Shown here piece by piece: positions 25,421 through 34,935 of a stretch of 64,000 bases of DNA. The position numbers and the translations under genes are program-made. The stretch is from NCBI RefSeq assembly GCF_034262375.1, contig NZ_CP139558.1:2542001-2606000 (forward strand). Reading direction: 5' to 3'. The first letter of the stretch is position 1; every line of letters starts with the position of its first letter. Origin of the DNA: Mucilaginibacter sabulilitoris. GTDB lineage: Bacteria; Bacteroidota; Bacteroidia; Sphingobacteriales; Sphingobacteriaceae. The notes under the pieces were generated by a model. That model worked only from the letters and a program-made list of their open reading frames with translations. It was not told the origin of the DNA and searched no databases.

Positions 25421-27958
25421 ATGGAGTCCAGACGGGAGTTTATTAAAAAGTCATTATTATTATCGGGAGCTGCGGGGCTTTACACCATGCTCCCTGCATC
25501 GGTACAGCGCGCCTTCGCCATTGACCCAAAGGCAGGCAGCACCTTTTTAGATGCGGAGCATATTGTAATCCTGATGCAGGAAAACAGGTCATTTGACCAT
25601 TGTTTTGGCACATTGCAAGGCGTGAGGGGCTTTAATGATCCGCGGGCGATAAACCTGCCAGATAAAAAACCAGTATGGATGCAAACCAATGCGGTAGGCG
25701 AAACTTATGCGCCATTCCGTTTAAATATTAAAGATTCAAAAGTTACCTGGATAGGTTCATTGCCACATTCGAGGGCGAGCCAGGTTGATGCATATAATAA
25801 CGGTAAGTATGACCAGTGGCTGCAGGCAAAACCATCGGGCAATAAAAAGTACGCCGGTATGCCGCTTACTCTTGGTCACTATACCCGCGAAGATCTGCCC
25901 TTTCATTACGCCATGGCCGATGCCTTTACCGTTTGCGATCAAAGCTTTTGTTCGGCCATGACCAGTACAACGCCTAACAGGGCTTTTTTCTGGACAGGAA
26001 AAACCAGTTATGAGCTTGATGGCCTTACAAAAGTAAATATCCGCAATGACGACTTTGATCATGCAAAATTACCCTGGAAAACATTTCCGGAATTATTGGA
26101 AGACAATGACATTTTCTGGAAGTTTTACCAGAATGAACTGGATTGTGCCGGCGGGTTTAAAGGTGAAGAAAGATCATGGCTCTCCAATTTTGGCTGTAAT
26201 AACTTAGAGTTCTATGCGGCATACAATGTTAAATTTACGCCCCGGTACATAGAAAGTCTGCATCATCAGCTAAATACACTTCCGGCTCAGATCAGCAGCC
26301 TGAAAGAATCAGCTTCATCAGGCGACGAAAAAGTGCAAGCGAGCATAAAAGCTAAGCAAGCTGTATTGGATAAGGCAAACTATGAACTGAAAAAGTACAG
26401 TAAGGAAGCATTTGATAAATTATCTCCAAGAGAAAAAAGTTTATACAATCGGGCTTTTGTAATTAATTCTGGCGATGCTGATTACCGGAGTGTTACTACG
26501 CTTAGTTATGACGATGGGGGGACAAAACGCGATGTAACAGTACCTAAAGGCGATGTACTGCACCAGTTTAGAGAAGATGTTAATACAGGCAAATTACCTG
26601 CGGTTTCATGGCTTGCGGGCCCTCAGAATTTTTCAGACCACCCAAGCGCCCCCTGGTATGGTGCATGGTACGTTTCTGAAATTTTGGATATATTGACCAA
26701 AAATCCCGAAGTATGGAAAAAAACTATTTTCATCAGCACCTATGATGAAAATGACGGCTATTTTGACCATGTTCGACCATTTTCCATCCCTGATGAAGAA
26801 ATACCGGGAACCGGCAAAGTATCAAAAGGTATAACTACCGAAGTGGAACATGTAAGGTTGGCAAATGAACTTAAACAGGGAGTTCCTAAAAAGGCGGCAC
26901 GTGAGGCGCCTATAGGACTTGGTTTCAGGGTGCCAACAGTTATTGCATCGCCATGGAGCAGAGGAGGGAAGGTTTGTTCTGAACTGTTTGACCACACCTC
27001 AACTATACAATTCCTCGAAACCTTCTTCAATCAAAAATTAAAGAAAAATATAAAGAACGAAAATATCAGCCAATGGCGACGGACGATATGTGGTGACCTT
27101 ACCTCGGTATTTAGCCCTTTCGATGACAATAAACCAGACAAGATCGACTTCCTGAACCGCGATAATTTTGTGGAGACAATTTATAATGCGAAATTTAAAG
27201 AAGACCCTGCGGGTTTCAAACAGATATCAGATGCTGACGTAGCCAATTTTGCTAAAAACCCACTTGCAGGCGATATTGTTCCATTGCAGGAAAAGGGTAT
27301 CCGCCCATCGTGCGCTTTACCTTATGAACTTTATTCACATGGGGCTTTAAGCGCCGATAAAAAGAGCTTTGAACTAAAACTTGAGGCAGGTAGTAAAGTT
27401 TTTGGCAGCCGCTCTGCAGGTTCACCTTTTACCGTTAGCGCGCCAGGTAAGTTTCATGATACAGCGGAGGAGAATAGTGCAGCCGACGTGTGTCGTAACT
27501 GGTCATTTGCAGTAGCTGTTGGCGATACGCTGACCTATAACTGGCCGGTTAAAGCTTTTGAAGGCGACAAATATCATTTGAAGGTGAATGGGCCAAATGG
27601 CTTTTACCGCGAATTTGCCGGTACCGCTAATGACCCGCTGTTGAACATCCATGCGGAGTACGAACGCGGGCAGGATGGGAAATTAACGGGAAATGTAGCG
27701 TTAAAAATTGCTAATTCCAGTCCGTCAAAAAGCTACGCTGTGACCATTAAAGATACGGGATATCATAAAAATGATGTTAAAAAGCAAATAAGTGCAGGCG
27801 GAACACAAATTATATCTCTTGATCTGAAACAGCATCATGGGTGGTATGATTTCAGCGTGAGCGTAGATGGTGCAGATCATTTTGAGCAGCGATATGCGGG
27901 CCGGGTTGAAACCGGAGCAGAAAGCTTTACAGACCCGCTTATGGGTGGAATTGTATAA
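25421..27958 (+). CDS. Phosphocholine-specific phospholipase C (Tat-exported)
   Basis: 845 residues. The N-terminus carries a twin-arginine signal (S-R-R-E-F-I-K-K, then hydrophobic LLLSGAAGLYTMLPA). Phosphoesterase domain (about 40-560) with M-Q-E-N-R-S-F-D-H near 52-60, the S-A-M-T-S-T-T-P-N segment with the catalytic Thr/Ser near 182-190, D-E-N-D-G-Y-F-D-H near 443-451 and S-P-W-S-R-G-G near 507-513. Two C-terminal beta domains (DUF756 type) follow at about 640-735 and 745-835. The family hydrolyses phosphatidylcholine and sphingomyelin in the periplasm or outside. Folding before export fits the metal-free, acid-phosphatase-like catalysis. Monocistronic, with a clear terminator. Confidence 0.9.
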   Translation: MESRREFIKKSLLLSGAAGLYTMLPASVQRAFAIDPKAGSTFLDAEHIVILMQENRSFDHCFGTLQGVRGFNDPRAINLPDKKPVWMQTNAVGETYAPFRLNIKDSKVTWIGSLPHSRASQVDAYNNGKYDQWLQAKPSGNKKYAGMPLTLGHYTREDLPFHYAMADAFTVCDQSFCSAMTSTTPNRAFFWTGKTSYELDGLTKVNIRNDDFDHAKLPWKTFPELLEDNDIFWKFYQNELDCAGGFKGEERSWLSNFGCNNLEFYAAYNVKFTPRYIESLHHQLNTLPAQISSLKESASSGDEKVQASIKAKQAVLDKANYELKKYSKEAFDKLSPREKSLYNRAFVINSGDADYRSVTTLSYDDGGTKRDVTVPKGDVLHQFREDVNTGKLPAVSWLAGPQNFSDHPSAPWYGAWYVSEILDILTKNPEVWKKTIFISTYDENDGYFDHVRPFSIPDEEIPGTGKVSKGITTEVEHVRLANELKQGVPKKAAREAPIGLGFRVPTVIASPWSRGGKVCSELFDHTSTIQFLETFFNQKLKKNIKNENISQWRRTICGDLTSVFSPFDDNKPDKIDFLNRDNFVETIYNAKFKEDPAGFKQISDADVANFAKNPLAGDIVPLQEKGIRPSCALPYELYSHGALSADKKSFELKLEAGSKVFGSRSAGSPFTVSAPGKFHDTAEENSAADVCRNWSFAVAVGDTLTYNWPVKAFEGDKYHLKVNGPNGFYREFAGTANDPLLNIHAEYERGQDGKLTGNVALKIANSSPSKSYAVTIKDTGYHKNDVKKQISAGGTQIISLDLKQHHGWYDFSVSVDGADHFEQRYAGRVETGAESFTDPLMGGIV

Positions 27959-27976
27959 ATCCAATAACTGCAACGG

Positions 27977-28014
27977 TAAAACGGGGATGGCGCTCAAACG
28001 CTATCCCCGTTTTT
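27977..28014 (+). terminator. Intrinsic terminator of the phospholipase C gene
   Basis: AAAACGGGGATGGCG pairs with CGCTATCCCCGTTTT (one mismatch) around a 4-6 base loop and runs into TTTTTACTTT. Confidence 0.88.
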
Positions 28015-28124
28015 ACTTTAAGCTATTGATTGAAAAGTGTTTATTCTGGTCTCGCAAGCTTCAATTAAAACTTTTATATAAAAATATTGTAATCTATCTG
28101 TGTATTTAACCTTATGCAGATAGT

Positions 28125-29174
28125 ATGACCCCAAACCAAAAACATCCAACCGAAAGCGAAACGCAAAAAGAACTCACATACATACAAAAGGTATGGCATA
28201 CGGTTGCCATAGTAGCTTTATTGGTAGTAGTTATCCTGATAGCGCGCGTTGCCTTTAATGTGTTGTTGATGGTATTGGCTGGCATCCTGATATCCGTTTA
28301 CTTTCATGGTTTTGGCGATTTGATACAGCGCCGGACAAAATGGCCACGGCGGACTTGTATGCTTATTTCTGTTGGTGGGTCCTTTGTAATACTGGGGGTT
28401 TTGTTTTGGTTTATGGGTACAAAAATATCAAACCAGATAGCTATATTGAGCGATACGCTCCCTCATACAATCAGCACCGCCAAACTCAAAATGTCCGAAA
28501 CGCCTTTAGGCAAAAAAGCGCTTGAATATTTATCAGATGATAATTCTGACGAGTTATTTGCCACCGCCAGGAAGTTTTTTAGTACCAGTTTTGGCGTTCT
28601 GGGCGATTTGTATATTATCATGTTCCTGGCTATTTTTTTTACCACAAGCCCCAATTTATATAAAGACGGCATTATAAAATTGATTCCCGGCGATAAAAGG
28701 GAACTGGCCCATTGCGTTATTGACCGTATAAGTGTTACGCTCAAAGGATGGTTAAAAAGCATGATGCTCTCCATGGTGCTGGTATTTATTTTACTTACCG
28801 TTGGCTTAAGCATTATGAGCATACCTGTGGCGCTCGTACTGGCCTTATTTACGGGTTTGCTGAAACTCATTCCCAACTTTGGTTCGGCAGCTGCAATGGT
28901 GCCTGGTGTACTGCTGGCACTTACTATAAGCACAAATACGGCTATAATAGTGGCCCTTATTTATATTGTAACCCAAACCATTGTAAGCTATATCGTAACG
29001 CCGCTTATACAAAAGAAAATGATCGATCTGCCACCTGCCCTCACCATATTGGCACAGGTATTAATGGGTACCTTATCGGGTGTTTTGGGCGTTGTGTTGG
29101 CCGTACCACTATTGGCTATTATCATGATATTAGTTGATGAATTGTATGTGAAAAAGATTGATAAGGTAGTTTGA
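28125..29174 (+). CDS. AI-2E family transporter (TerC-unrelated permease, PerM/YhhT-like)
   Basis: 349 residues, about seven or eight membrane helices: three N-terminal (about 27-55, 70-90), a soluble loop about 100-150, then a helix bundle about 155-340. Family motifs are P-N-F-G-S-A-A-A-M-V-P near 249-259 and the C-terminal G-V-L-G-V-V-L-A-V-P-L. Members have been linked to autoinducer-2 export (TqsA) and to Na+/H+ antiport in other bacteria; the function here cannot be assigned. Single gene. Confidence 0.85.
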   Translation: MTPNQKHPTESETQKELTYIQKVWHTVAIVALLVVVILIARVAFNVLLMVLAGILISVYFHGFGDLIQRRTKWPRRTCMLISVGGSFVILGVLFWFMGTKISNQIAILSDTLPHTISTAKLKMSETPLGKKALEYLSDDNSDELFATARKFFSTSFGVLGDLYIIMFLAIFFTTSPNLYKDGIIKLIPGDKRELAHCVIDRISVTLKGWLKSMMLSMVLVFILLTVGLSIMSIPVALVLALFTGLLKLIPNFGSAAAMVPGVLLALTISTNTAIIVALIYIVTQTIVSYIVTPLIQKKMIDLPPALTILAQVLMGTLSGVLGVVLAVPLLAIIMILVDELYVKKIDKVV

Positions 29175-29228
29175 GAATGTGTAAAATTCTTTAATATCTT
29201 AGGGTAGCAGAAATAGTTTATCAATCAA

Positions 29229-29630
29229 ATGGATCAAATAAAAGTTGGCGTAGGAGTTATCATATGGAACGATAACAAGGTATTGTTAGGCAAACGACTT
29301 GGGGCACACGGCCACGCCGAATGGTCATTCCCCGGCGGCCATGTAGAGTTTGGCGAAACACCTGAATACGCTGCCATACGCGAAGTTGAAGAAGAAACCG
29401 CCTTACTTGTGGGGAAATTAAATAAGTTTCATTTTACAAGTGATGTGTTTGATAGTGGCAGGCATTATATCACCTTGTTTTTTGTAGCCGAATCCTGGAG
29501 CGGAGAGGTAATAAATATGGAACCTGAAAAATGCGCAGAATGGAACTGGTTTACCCCTGAAAACTTACCCCAGCCATTGTTTAAACCTATTATAACTCTG
29601 TTAAAAGAGGTCAGGTTAGCAAAACGTTAA
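29229..29630 (+). CDS. NUDIX hydrolase
   Basis: 133 residues with a complete Nudix box: G-G-H-V-E-F-G-E-T-P-E-Y-A-A-I-R-E-V-E-E-E-T, matching G-x5-E-x7-R-E-U-x-E-E (about residues 36-57), after P-G-G. The R-E-V-E-E-E core binds Mg2+. The V-G-V-G-V-I-I-W start resembles MutT/NUDT15-type nucleotide pyrophosphatases. Substrate not predictable. Located 55 bp after the AI-2E-type gene; may be cotranscribed with it. Confidence 0.88.
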   Translation: MDQIKVGVGVIIWNDNKVLLGKRLGAHGHAEWSFPGGHVEFGETPEYAAIREVEEETALLVGKLNKFHFTSDVFDSGRHYITLFFVAESWSGEVINMEPEKCAEWNWFTPENLPQPLFKPIITLLKEVRLAKR

Positions 29631-29711
29631 AATCTGTTTAACATACGTCAGTAAAGTGTAATGAATAAAACTTAATAGGCATATCGGGAAAATCCGATGT
29701 ATATTTGCTTT

Positions 29712-30008
29712 ATGAATCACCTGGAAATTTTTAAAGCGCTTTCTAATCCCACTCGTTTACAAATACTCAGCTGGCTTAAAACCCCCGAGAAGTATTTCCC
29801 TGATCAACTGGAGCCATTCTCCACAGGCATTTGTGTTGGCCAGATTCAAAGAAAGAGCGGTATGACACAATCTACCATTTCCGAAAATCTGTCGGTCATG
29901 CAGCGTGCAGGCTTAGTTACATCTATCCGTAAAGGTCAGTGGACATACTATAAACGTAACGAAGAAATATTTACAAAACTGAGTTTATCAGTAGCGTCTG
30001 AAATTTAA
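29712..30008 (+). CDS. ArsR-family transcriptional repressor
   Basis: 98 residues from the ATG at 29712 (M-N-H-L-E-I-F-K-A-L-S-N-P-T-R-L); an ATG five codons earlier is also possible. Winged-helix ArsR fold with A-L-S-N-P-T-R-L-Q-I-L and recognition helix S-G-M-T-Q-S-T-I-S-E-N-L-S-V-M. A single C-V-G motif replaces a full E-L-C-V-C-D metal site, so it is probably not a canonical arsenic sensor. It lies 11 bp before the NTF2-like gene and is likely to regulate that gene and the aldo-keto reductase. Confidence 0.82.
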   Translation: MNHLEIFKALSNPTRLQILSWLKTPEKYFPDQLEPFSTGICVGQIQRKSGMTQSTISENLSVMQRAGLVTSIRKGQWTYYKRNEEIFTKLSLSVASEI

Positions 30009-30019
30009 TATAACACAAC

Positions 30020-30472
30020 ATGAGCGACACAATACAACAGCAGTCCGTAGCTGAGTTTTCACCGATAGAAAAGGTTCTTCATTTCTGGAACAACGTTTGG
30101 AGCCATCCTTATAATTTAAACCTGATTGATGAGTTGATGGTTGAGGATTTTATGATCACAACCGGAGGGGTAGAGATCAAAGGTCGTGAGCAGTTTAAGC
30201 AATGGGTAGCCGCGTTTCAGAGTACAGTACATGAAGGTAATTTAGAGAACCTGGACATTTTTGAAAGTAAGGATGGATCTAAGGTAGTATCAAGGTGGAG
30301 ATTTACCGGCTTTCATAATGGAATGTTCGGATTAGAACCCAACCGTCAGCCTATAAACCTTACCGGGACTTCTATATGGGAAATTCGCGATGGTAAACTG
30401 GCGCATAACCGGGTGGAAAGAAGCGCCTGGGAAGTATATCAGGAACTGATAAAAGAAAATTTAAATAGATAA
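30020..30472 (+). CDS. NTF2-like / SnoaL-like protein
   Basis: 150 residues with the cone-shaped NTF2-like fold pattern: F-W-N-N-V-W-S near 22-28, E-L-M-V-E-D-F near 40-46, F-K-Q-W-V-A-A-F near 63-70, and a C-terminal G-T-S-I-W-E-I-R-D-G-K-L-A. These proteins are ester cyclases, isomerases or ligand binders. It is cotranscribed with the ArsR gene and probably with the aldo-keto reductase. Function unknown. Confidence 0.78.
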   Translation: MSDTIQQQSVAEFSPIEKVLHFWNNVWSHPYNLNLIDELMVEDFMITTGGVEIKGREQFKQWVAAFQSTVHEGNLENLDIFESKDGSKVVSRWRFTGFHNGMFGLEPNRQPINLTGTSIWEIRDGKLAHNRVERSAWEVYQELIKENLNR

Positions 30473-30529
30473 TAATATCGGAATTTTACGATATATCGAT
30501 ATGGTGAAATGCAAATAAATTATATAAAC

Positions 30530-31516
30530 ATGAAATACAGAATATTAGGAAATACAAATGAAAAGCTGTCTGCAATAGGCTTGGGCTGTATGAGCATGAG
30601 TTCTGCTTATGGTACACCAGATGATAAAGAATCAATAGCTGCTTTAGAACTTGCTATTGATCTGGGAATCAATTTTTGGGATACTGCCGATGTGTATGGT
30701 AACGGAGTAAACGAGGAACTTTTGGCTCCGCTTTTAAAATCACAGCGTGATAAAATATTCATAGCTACTAAATTCGGCTTTAAATCAAACCCTGGAGAAA
30801 AGGGGATACAATTTGATGCGTCGCCGGCTTACATTAAAATAGCGGTTGAAAAAAGTTTAAAAAGATTAGGCGTAGATGAGATCGATCTCTATTACGCGCA
30901 CCGTATTGACCCCAATGTACCGGTTGAAGAAACCGTTGGCGCTATGGCCGAACTGGTAAAAGAAGGTAAGGTGCGTTATCTTGGCCTTTCCGAGGCTTCG
31001 ACTACATCAATAAAAAAAGCACACGCCGTGCACCCCATAAGCGCCCTGCAAAGTGAATACTCTGTACTTACCCGCGATGTGGAACAAAATGTTTTGCCGC
31101 TTACCAAAGAATTGGGCATTTCTTTTGTCCCGTTTAGTCCGCTGGCAAGAGGACTAATGACCAACACACTGGATGTAAGTACGCTTGCAGACGGTGATTT
31201 CCGGAAGGCGCTACCCCGTTACCAACAGGAATACCAGGACAATAATATCAGACTGGCACAAGGTTTCGCGGAAATTGCTGCGGGTAAAAATAGTACAGCG
31301 GCCCAGTTGGCATTAGCCTGGGTTTTGGCACAGGGTGATCATATTATCCCGATTCCCGGCACCAAGAAAAGAAAATACCTTGAACAAAATGCCGCTGCCG
31401 TTGATTTGGAACTAAATACATCAGATATGGCAGCAATTGAGGCCCTGCTGGCGAAATACCCTAATACCGGCCCCCGATATAATGATGATCTGAATAAGCT
31501 GGTAGATAAAGATTAA
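30530..31516 (+). CDS. Aldo/keto reductase
   Basis: 328 residues from the ATG at 30530 (M-K-Y-R-I-L-G-N-T), preferred over an ATG seven codons upstream. Typical AKR TIM barrel: G-L-G-C-M-S-M near 21-27, catalytic D-T-A-D-V-Y (Asp, Tyr) near 52-57, K-F-G-F near 80 (Lys) and Y-Y-A-H-R-I-D (His) near 122-128. NADPH-binding [11 protein letters not shown] lies near the C-terminus. It is similar to YhdN/AKR13-type enzymes that reduce small aldehydes. Last gene of the ArsR group, closed by a strong terminator. Confidence 0.88.
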   Translation: MKYRILGNTNEKLSAIGLGCMSMSSAYGTPDDKESIAALELAIDLGINFWDTADVYGNGVNEELLAPLLKSQRDKIFIATKFGFKSNPGEKGIQFDASPAYIKIAVEKSLKRLGVDEIDLYYAHRIDPNVPVEETVGAMAELVKEGKVRYLGLSEASTTSIKKAHAVHPISALQSEYSVLTRDVEQNVLPLTKELGISFVPFSPLARGLMTNTLDVSTLADGDFRKALPRYQQEYQDNNIRLAQGFAEIAAGKNSTAAQLALAWVLAQGDHIIPIPGTKKRKYLEQNAAAVDLELNTSDMAAIEALLAKYPNTGPRYNDDLNKLVDKD

Positions 31517-31531
31517 ATGATAAAGAATTTT

Positions 31532-31575
31532 CCAATAATTAAGGCCACCCTTTCAAGGGTGGCCTTAATTATTGG
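31532..31575. terminator. Perfect 21-bp inverted repeat terminator
   Basis: CCAATAATTAAGGCCACCCTT and AAGGGTGGCCTTAATTATTGG are exact reverse complements with only TC between them. The inner GC stem followed by TTAATTATT fits an intrinsic terminator after the aldo-keto reductase. Confidence 0.85.
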
Positions 31576-31633
31576 TCATCTCAAATTCTGTGATTGAAGA
31601 GGCCTGAATACCTGAAATTACTACCTTTACCTA

Positions 31634-32419
31634 ATGACATTTGCTTTTAAAGATCTGCCGGAAATTGATTTAACTAAATTAAACGCTATTGCCAAACAGG
31701 CTGGTGCTGAAATATTGACCGTCTATAACTTGTCATCCGAAAACATGAAGGTGACCCAGAAGGAAGATCAGTCGCCGCTTACGGTTGCAGATAGTTTGTC
31801 GCATGATGTTATTTTTAAAAGCCTGAGTGCCTTAACACCGCATATCCCCATCATTTCTGAAGAAGGGAAGGATATTCCTTACGGTACCCGTAAAAACTGG
31901 GAGTATTTCTGGTGCGTTGACCCATTGGATGGTACCAAAGAATTTATTAAGCACAATGGCGAGTTTACCGTCAACATCGCACTTATTTATAAAAATACGC
32001 CTGTCCTGGGTATCATATACGTCCCCGTTACCGGCGAATTATACTATGGAGGGATAAACATCGGAAGCTGGAAAGAAACTCCCGATGGCGTAATAAAACA
32101 ATTACATGCCGAGGTAAATAGCGTTAACTGGACAGCCGTAGGCAGCCGGTCGCATGCCTCGCCAGAAGAAACAGCGATACTAAGCCAATACCCGGTAACG
32201 GAAACCATAACTGCCGGCAGCTCGCTCAAATTTTGTTTGATAGCCGAAGGTAAAGCCCACATTTATTATCGACATGGCCCAACCATGGAGTGGGATACCG
32301 CAGCAGGGCAAGCTATAGCAGTTTTTAGTGGCGCAACCATGACCACGCCTGATGGTGAATCTTTTATGTATAATAAAGTTTCCCTGCTCAACGGGGGCTT
32401 TTTGTGCAAGGTGAAATAA
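31634..32419 (+). CDS. cysQ: 3'(2'),5'-bisphosphate nucleotidase (PAP phosphatase)
   Basis: 261 residues, inositol-monophosphatase superfamily. Metal-binding motifs: E76-E77 (I-S-E-E-G), D96-P-L-D-G-T101 and W220-D221 (E-W-D-T-A-A-G). CysQ hydrolyses 3'-phosphoadenosine 5'-phosphate, the by-product of PAPS-dependent sulfotransfer or reduction, to AMP. Length is normal. It sits 140 bp upstream of the ChrA-type transporter and sulfotransferase genes and 4.5 kb upstream of CysC, completing a PAPS make-use-clear set. The LacI-type operator lies after it, so it may not be under that control. Confidence 0.9.
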   Translation: MTFAFKDLPEIDLTKLNAIAKQAGAEILTVYNLSSENMKVTQKEDQSPLTVADSLSHDVIFKSLSALTPHIPIISEEGKDIPYGTRKNWEYFWCVDPLDGTKEFIKHNGEFTVNIALIYKNTPVLGIIYVPVTGELYYGGINIGSWKETPDGVIKQLHAEVNSVNWTAVGSRSHASPEETAILSQYPVTETITAGSSLKFCLIAEGKAHIYYRHGPTMEWDTAAGQAIAVFSGATMTTPDGESFMYNKVSLLNGGFLCKVK

Positions 32420-32474
32420 TTTCACACATGCTATCGCCATTTAAGATTAACTGGTTTTTAAGTATTTGAGATTT

Positions 32475-32490
32475 TAACAAACGTTTGCGT
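32475..32490 (+). promoter_or_regulatory. LacI-type operator 1 (before chrA)
   Basis: TAACAAACGTTTGCGT, with the palindromic core CAAACGTTTG at 32478-32487. Core centre is about 77 bases before the chrA start codon. The better half-site (GCGT) faces the gene. Confidence 0.7.
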
Positions 32491-32559
32491 AGTATTATTT
32501 ATTAAGCAGGCGTGAGTTAATTGTTAATTTCAAGAAAACTTTTAACCAGACGACTATAA

Positions 32560-33801
32560 ATGGATGGGGCAGCACCAGTTAGTATAACTTCATGTCAAAC
32601 AACACAGGTAAACCTCAGATACCTGTTTTTTACCTTCCTTAAAATAGGGTGCGTAAGTTTTGGTGGTTATATGGCCCTGGTTGTACTGGTACAAAAAATC
32701 ATGGTTGACAAGGATGAGGTTCTTGATAACGACGTAATATTAGATAGTGTTACCGTTGCAAGCCTGTTGCCTGGTCCTCTGGCCGTAAACATTGTGGCCT
32801 ACATTGGTTATCACCTTAAAGGCAAAGCAGGCGCTTTAATTAGTATGCTGGGTGTTTTGTTGCCGGCCTGCACGCTCATGCTTTTATTATCATGGCTGTA
32901 TTTTTCATATTCTTATAGAATAGAATGGGCGCTTATTATGCAGTATGTTGCGGCAACAGTGAGCGCCATCATACTCTCTGCAGGGCTGCAATTATTCAAA
33001 AAGGAAATCTCAAAAAACTATGTAAAGGCATTGTTGTGCGTATGTACCATAGTAATTGTTTCGTTGATAAATAGTTACCTCGTTACCATTTTGCTCATTC
33101 TGGTTGGAGCAATAGCCGGACTTTTTATAGGCGACGGTAAGCAAAAGGGCGTATCAAAGTTTAATATTTTTAAATCAAAGCTCAGATTTAACGTCAATAC
33201 AACATCGGTATTAATTAGCCTGCTGTTAATTAACGAAGGCTTGTTTATAAGCGGGATATTTAAAAACCTGAATAATGTATTGTTAAAAATAGGTGTAGTT
33301 TTCTCCGGTATCAGTATTTCGTTATTTGGAGGTGGTTATGTGATGATACCCATTATGCAGTCCTTATTTGTGAATGAGCTGCATTGGCTTAGCGCACAGG
33401 AGTTTATTGACACCATTGCTTTTAGCCAGGCTACGCCGGGGCCAATTTTGGTAAGCTCTACCTTTATTGGTTATAAACTGGCAGGAGTTTTTGGAGCCAT
33501 ACTGGCAACAATAGCCATGTTCGCACCATCAGCTATTTTAATGATTGTGGTTTCTAAACTCTTTAAAAAGAACAAAAATCACGCTGTTGTTAAAGCTATG
33601 ATAGGCGGAATTAAAGTGGTAGTGATAGGGCTTATTATATCCTCAGCATTCAAGATCCTGTTGCAGCAGCACATTACCTGGGTATTCGGCATCATAGCCG
33701 TGGTATCATTAATATTAAGCTTTAAATATAAAGTTAACCCGGTTTATTTAATCATAGCATCCATAACGCTTGGCGTAATCACAAAACTGTATTTAATATG
33801 A
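32560..33801 (+). CDS. chrA: ChrA-type (CHR family) anion transporter
   Basis: 413 residues made of two homologous halves, as in long-chain CHR proteins. The N-half has F-L-K-I-G-C-V-S-F-G-G-Y near 25-36 and L-L-P-G-P-L-A-V-N near 70-78; the C-half has G-I-S-I-S-L-F-G-G-G-Y near 255-265 and F-S-Q-A-T-P-G-P-I near 288-296. About ten membrane helices. ChrA proteins export chromate, a sulfate analogue, and some members are suspected of moving sulfate. Here the gene lies between cysQ and a PAPS-type sulfotransferase (overlapping it by 4 bp), which favours a sulfate-related role. A LacI-type operator precedes it. The chromate name is from family only. Confidence 0.82.
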   Translation: MDGAAPVSITSCQTTQVNLRYLFFTFLKIGCVSFGGYMALVVLVQKIMVDKDEVLDNDVILDSVTVASLLPGPLAVNIVAYIGYHLKGKAGALISMLGVLLPACTLMLLLSWLYFSYSYRIEWALIMQYVAATVSAIILSAGLQLFKKEISKNYVKALLCVCTIVIVSLINSYLVTILLILVGAIAGLFIGDGKQKGVSKFNIFKSKLRFNVNTTSVLISLLLINEGLFISGIFKNLNNVLLKIGVVFSGISISLFGGGYVMIPIMQSLFVNELHWLSAQEFIDTIAFSQATPGPILVSSTFIGYKLAGVFGAILATIAMFAPSAILMIVVSKLFKKNKNHAVVKAMIGGIKVVVIGLIISSAFKILLQQHITWVFGIIAVVSLILSFKYKVNPVYLIIASITLGVITKLYLI

Positions 33802-34820
33802 AAAATCCACAGGGCATTCAAATTATCGGTACACAACGGTCGGGCTCTAATTTATTACGAGTGATATTGGATCAGTCTGAAGCTATAGCGTCGCCGCACC
33901 CGCCGCATATACTGGTTACTTTTGTGCCTTTATTGAAGTTTTATGGCCCGTTGGATGATTATGCCTACAAAATATTGATAAATGATGTGGCTGACTACGT
34001 AGAAGCCAACCCCGTACCCTGGGATGGTGTCAGGATTAACAAAGACTGGATATTTGAAAACTCAAGGGTACACAGCATTTATGAAATAAACAGGTTAATT
34101 TATGAGCAGGCAGCTATAGCTAAGGGCGCAAAATATTGGTGCTGCAAAAGCATGGCAAACGTGCATTATGCCGATGACCTGGAAAGCTATAATCCCGGGT
34201 TAAAATACATTTACCTGTATCGTGATGGCAGGGATGTGGCCGTATCATTCAAAAAAGCTATCGTTGGCGAGAAGCATATTTACCACCTGGCCCAGCAGTG
34301 GGCATATGATCAGGCAGCTTGTATAAAATTAGCGGAACGCATAGGAGAGGAGCGTTTCTTCGCCCTTAATTATGAAACCCTGATAACACAACCCGAAATG
34401 CTAATCAGGAAGCTGTGTAAGTTTCTGGAAATTGATTACGACGATAACATGCTGAGTTTCTATAATTCAAACGAATCAAAAGCTACTGCCGCTGCCGGCG
34501 AAATGTGGCAGAACCTGGAAAAACCCATCATGAACAATAACAAGGGCAAGTTTCATAAGGAGCTAACTCCTGCCGAAATAGAAATATTTGAACTGGTTAG
34601 TTATGATGTTTTGCAAAAGCTTAATTATCCGGTGTTTACCTCGTTAACCAATACGCAATTTATCTCTCCCGATGCTATTGAAGCATATGGTTCCGATAAC
34701 GAAATGCTTAAAAAACAAACACTGAACAACGCCCGGCAGTCTGATCTTGACCGCAGGGAATTACAGCTACAAATAGTGCGCGATATTAAAAGCAAAGTTT
34801 TAGAGAATACCGTTCTTTAA
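33798..34820 (+). CDS. PAPS-dependent sulfotransferase family protein
   Basis: 340 residues, no signal peptide, hence cytoplasmic. The 5'-phosphosulfate-binding loop is G11-T-Q-R-S-G-S-N18, and the 3'-phosphate-binding segment is Y139-L-Y-R-D-G-R-D-V-A-V-S150 (Arg and Ser bind the PAPS 3'-phosphate). A later N-Y-E-T-L...L-C-K-F-L-E-I block is typical of bacterial sulfotransferases. It moves a sulfuryl group from PAPS to a hydroxyl or amine acceptor. Acceptor unknown. The start codon overlaps the chrA stop by 4 bp (ATGA), so the two are translationally coupled. The C-terminal 60 residues form a charged, coil-like tail. Family confident. Confidence 0.88.
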   Translation: MKNPQGIQIIGTQRSGSNLLRVILDQSEAIASPHPPHILVTFVPLLKFYGPLDDYAYKILINDVADYVEANPVPWDGVRINKDWIFENSRVHSIYEINRLIYEQAAIAKGAKYWCCKSMANVHYADDLESYNPGLKYIYLYRDGRDVAVSFKKAIVGEKHIYHLAQQWAYDQAACIKLAERIGEERFFALNYETLITQPEMLIRKLCKFLEIDYDDNMLSFYNSNESKATAAAGEMWQNLEKPIMNNNKGKFHKELTPAEIEIFELVSYDVLQKLNYPVFTSLTNTQFISPDAIEAYGSDNEMLKKQTLNNARQSDLDRRELQLQIVRDIKSKVLENTVL

Positions 34821-34839
34821 ACGTCATTTTTTAATCTGT

Positions 34840-34855
34840 TATCAAACGTTTGCGT
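34840..34855 (+). promoter_or_regulatory. LacI-type operator 2 (before the M1 peptidase)
   Basis: TATCAAACGTTTGCGT, core at 34843-34852, centre about 88 bases before the start codon at 34936. Identical over 16 bases to operator 3. Confidence 0.72.
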
Positions 34856-34935
34856 TAAGGTATGTCACTTTTAGCTATATAAAGCAGGTATCTTTCATTG
34901 TGGCTAAGGTGCCTTATTCAAACAATTAAGAGATA

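Noticed and set aside
29712..31516. Arsenic resistance operon
   Set aside because: The ArsR-like protein lacks the metal-binding Cys motif, and neighbours are an NTF2-like protein and an aldo-keto reductase, with no arsenate reductase or pump.
32560..34820. Chromate resistance as the role of the chrA-sulfotransferase pair
   Set aside because: The pair lies among PAPS genes and under a glycan-locus operator, with no chromate reductase or chrB; a sulfate-related role is more consistent, though not proven.
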